Shown one piece after another: positions 63,135 through 64,000 of a DNA stretch of 64,000 bases. Numbering within the stretch: position 1 is the stretch's first letter; every line of letters begins with the position of its first letter. The stretch is from Capitella teleta. Its lineage: Eukaryota > Annelida > Polychaeta > Capitellidae. The stretch lies in the NCBI GenBank assembly GCA_000328365.1, contig KB298648.1, positions 10,958 through 74,957 of the forward strand. Direction: 5' to 3'. The notes beneath the pieces were generated by a model. That model worked only from the letters and a program-made list of their open reading frames with translations. It did not search any database and was not told where the DNA came from. The position numbers were made by a program, and so were the translations under genes.

Positions 63135-63968
63135 ATCATTGTCTGGAGAAAGATTCAAGCAACTGGAGCCACTTCTTAATCGGAAGGAATTAAACACTCT
63201 TGTCACATCAGACTGGTGATAATAATCACCAATGATATGTACAGCAATGTCTCTTCTCTTTTTTCCCCTAATATAGTATTCATATTATTATTTCCTTCTT
63301 TCCTCTCCACATATGAATGTAATTTACTAATTGATCATCTCAGCACCTGTCAATGTGATTTTCTTTTTCTTTCTTTTCTTGTTTATTGCACAGTTCTGTT
63401 TTTCAATGTTCAAACTCTTATCTGTATCATCGAGTTGATACGGATAAATTTATATATATTAATATTATATACATGTATATCTATTTTTCAGTTCCTTTCT
63501 CACACTTTTCTCTGTATTTTTTATTTATCATTTCTTATTCTTATCTTTTTGTTTAAGCAATGTTTGTTTTCTATATACATTGTTGTTTATAATATTAATG
63601 TGTGAAATAAAATTAATATCAATTTGTACGTTTATTTTAAAATTTAAAATTTCCTTAGAAAAACAAAAATGTACCTTCATGAAATTAATTCAACTCAGTT
63701 AGGAAACTAATTTAACTAACAATTCTTTTAATCCAGATTATAATTATAATTATAATTATTCATAACAGTTAATTTCTGACATGTTTAGCTTTGGTAATGC
63801 GAATAATAATCAATTGAGTAACAAATAACAATTATGAGAAACTTGACAAAATATACACTGTAATAGTATTTACACATCACCTTGAGCTATTTTTGTTTCT
63901 TCTTTTTTTTTTTTTTTTACTAAATGATATTGAACAATTCCATTCAAGTCAGTTCAATCTGATCTACT
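63135..63968. other. AT-rich spacer
   Basis: Very AT-rich with T-runs and short chance frames. Nothing recognised. Confidence 0.6.
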
Positions 63969-64000
63969 TAAAGGGATGGGGAACTGAATTTTAAGTGGTG
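63969..64000. mobile_element. Start of a second copy of the 46-kb MITE, cut by the window end
   Basis: After TA at 63969-63970 the sequence AAGGGATGGGGAACTGAATT matches the right end of the 46042-46732 element read inward. The rest lies beyond the window. Confidence 0.75.

Overview
The window looks like a stretch of an invertebrate animal nuclear genome. Small spliced introns with GT-AG borders, AATAAA poly(A) signals, LINE, SINE and DNA-transposon debris and AT-rich spacers all point that way. The gene set (HEY, PPP1R3, MRPS28, DRC1, RPL11, BAG3, an NLR/LRR-type remnant) fits an invertebrate bilaterian. A lancelet or another invertebrate deuterostome is my best guess, from the HEY pair and the NLR-like debris, but no species call can be made from sequence alone. 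A 50-base N run at 57258-57307 marks an assembly gap.

Layout: 1-5.3 kb is spacer with a perfect RFX-type X-box and a CTCF-like site. A single-exon PP1 glycogen-targeting subunit (PPP1R3 type) lies at 5.3-6.4 kb. Spacer runs to the two-exon mitochondrial ribosomal protein gene MRPS28 at 13.0-13.7 kb. A non-autonomous DNA transposon with long inverted repeats and a 7-bp target duplication occupies 14.5-15.4 kb. Two tandem HEY-type bHLH-Orange repressor genes lie at 17.2-19.0 and 22.8-24.2 kb. From 24.3 to 41.4 kb I find no confident gene, but there are many palindromic, promoter-like motifs (NRF1, RFX, CTCF-like, CACGTGAC and two unexplained palindromes). A two-exon GNAT acetyltransferase-like gene follows at 41.6-42.6 kb, then an unrecognised Tyr/Gln-rich tail-anchored-type gene on the minus strand (43.4-44.3 kb), then a TA-flanked MITE (46.0-46.7 kb).

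The right quarter is gene-dense. DRC1 (18 exons, minus) and RPL11 (6 exons, plus) are head to head over a promoter of about 350 bp. BAG3 (WW, IPV-like motifs, BAG domain; minus) follows. From 58 to 63 kb the sequence is repeat-rich: two LINEs, a long GC palindrome and a decayed NLR/LRR-like locus. The window ends inside a second copy of the 46-kb MITE.

The genes do not form a pathway. They are housekeeping (RPL11, MRPS28), ciliary (DRC1), chaperone-cofactor (BAG3), glycogen-control (PPP1R3) and Notch-effector (HEY) genes. The most unusual content is non-coding. The 8-mer CGTTATGA occurs 21 times, mostly in clusters of two or three (about 2 expected by chance). An RFX X-box is paired with TGACACGCGTGTCA in two mirrored copies 5.5 kb apart. 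The 13-mer TGACCAGCGGTCA occurs four times. The two HEY paralogues share an 89-nt identical run confined to the bHLH exon. I saw no retrovirus-like, Polinton-like or toxin-gene fossils.
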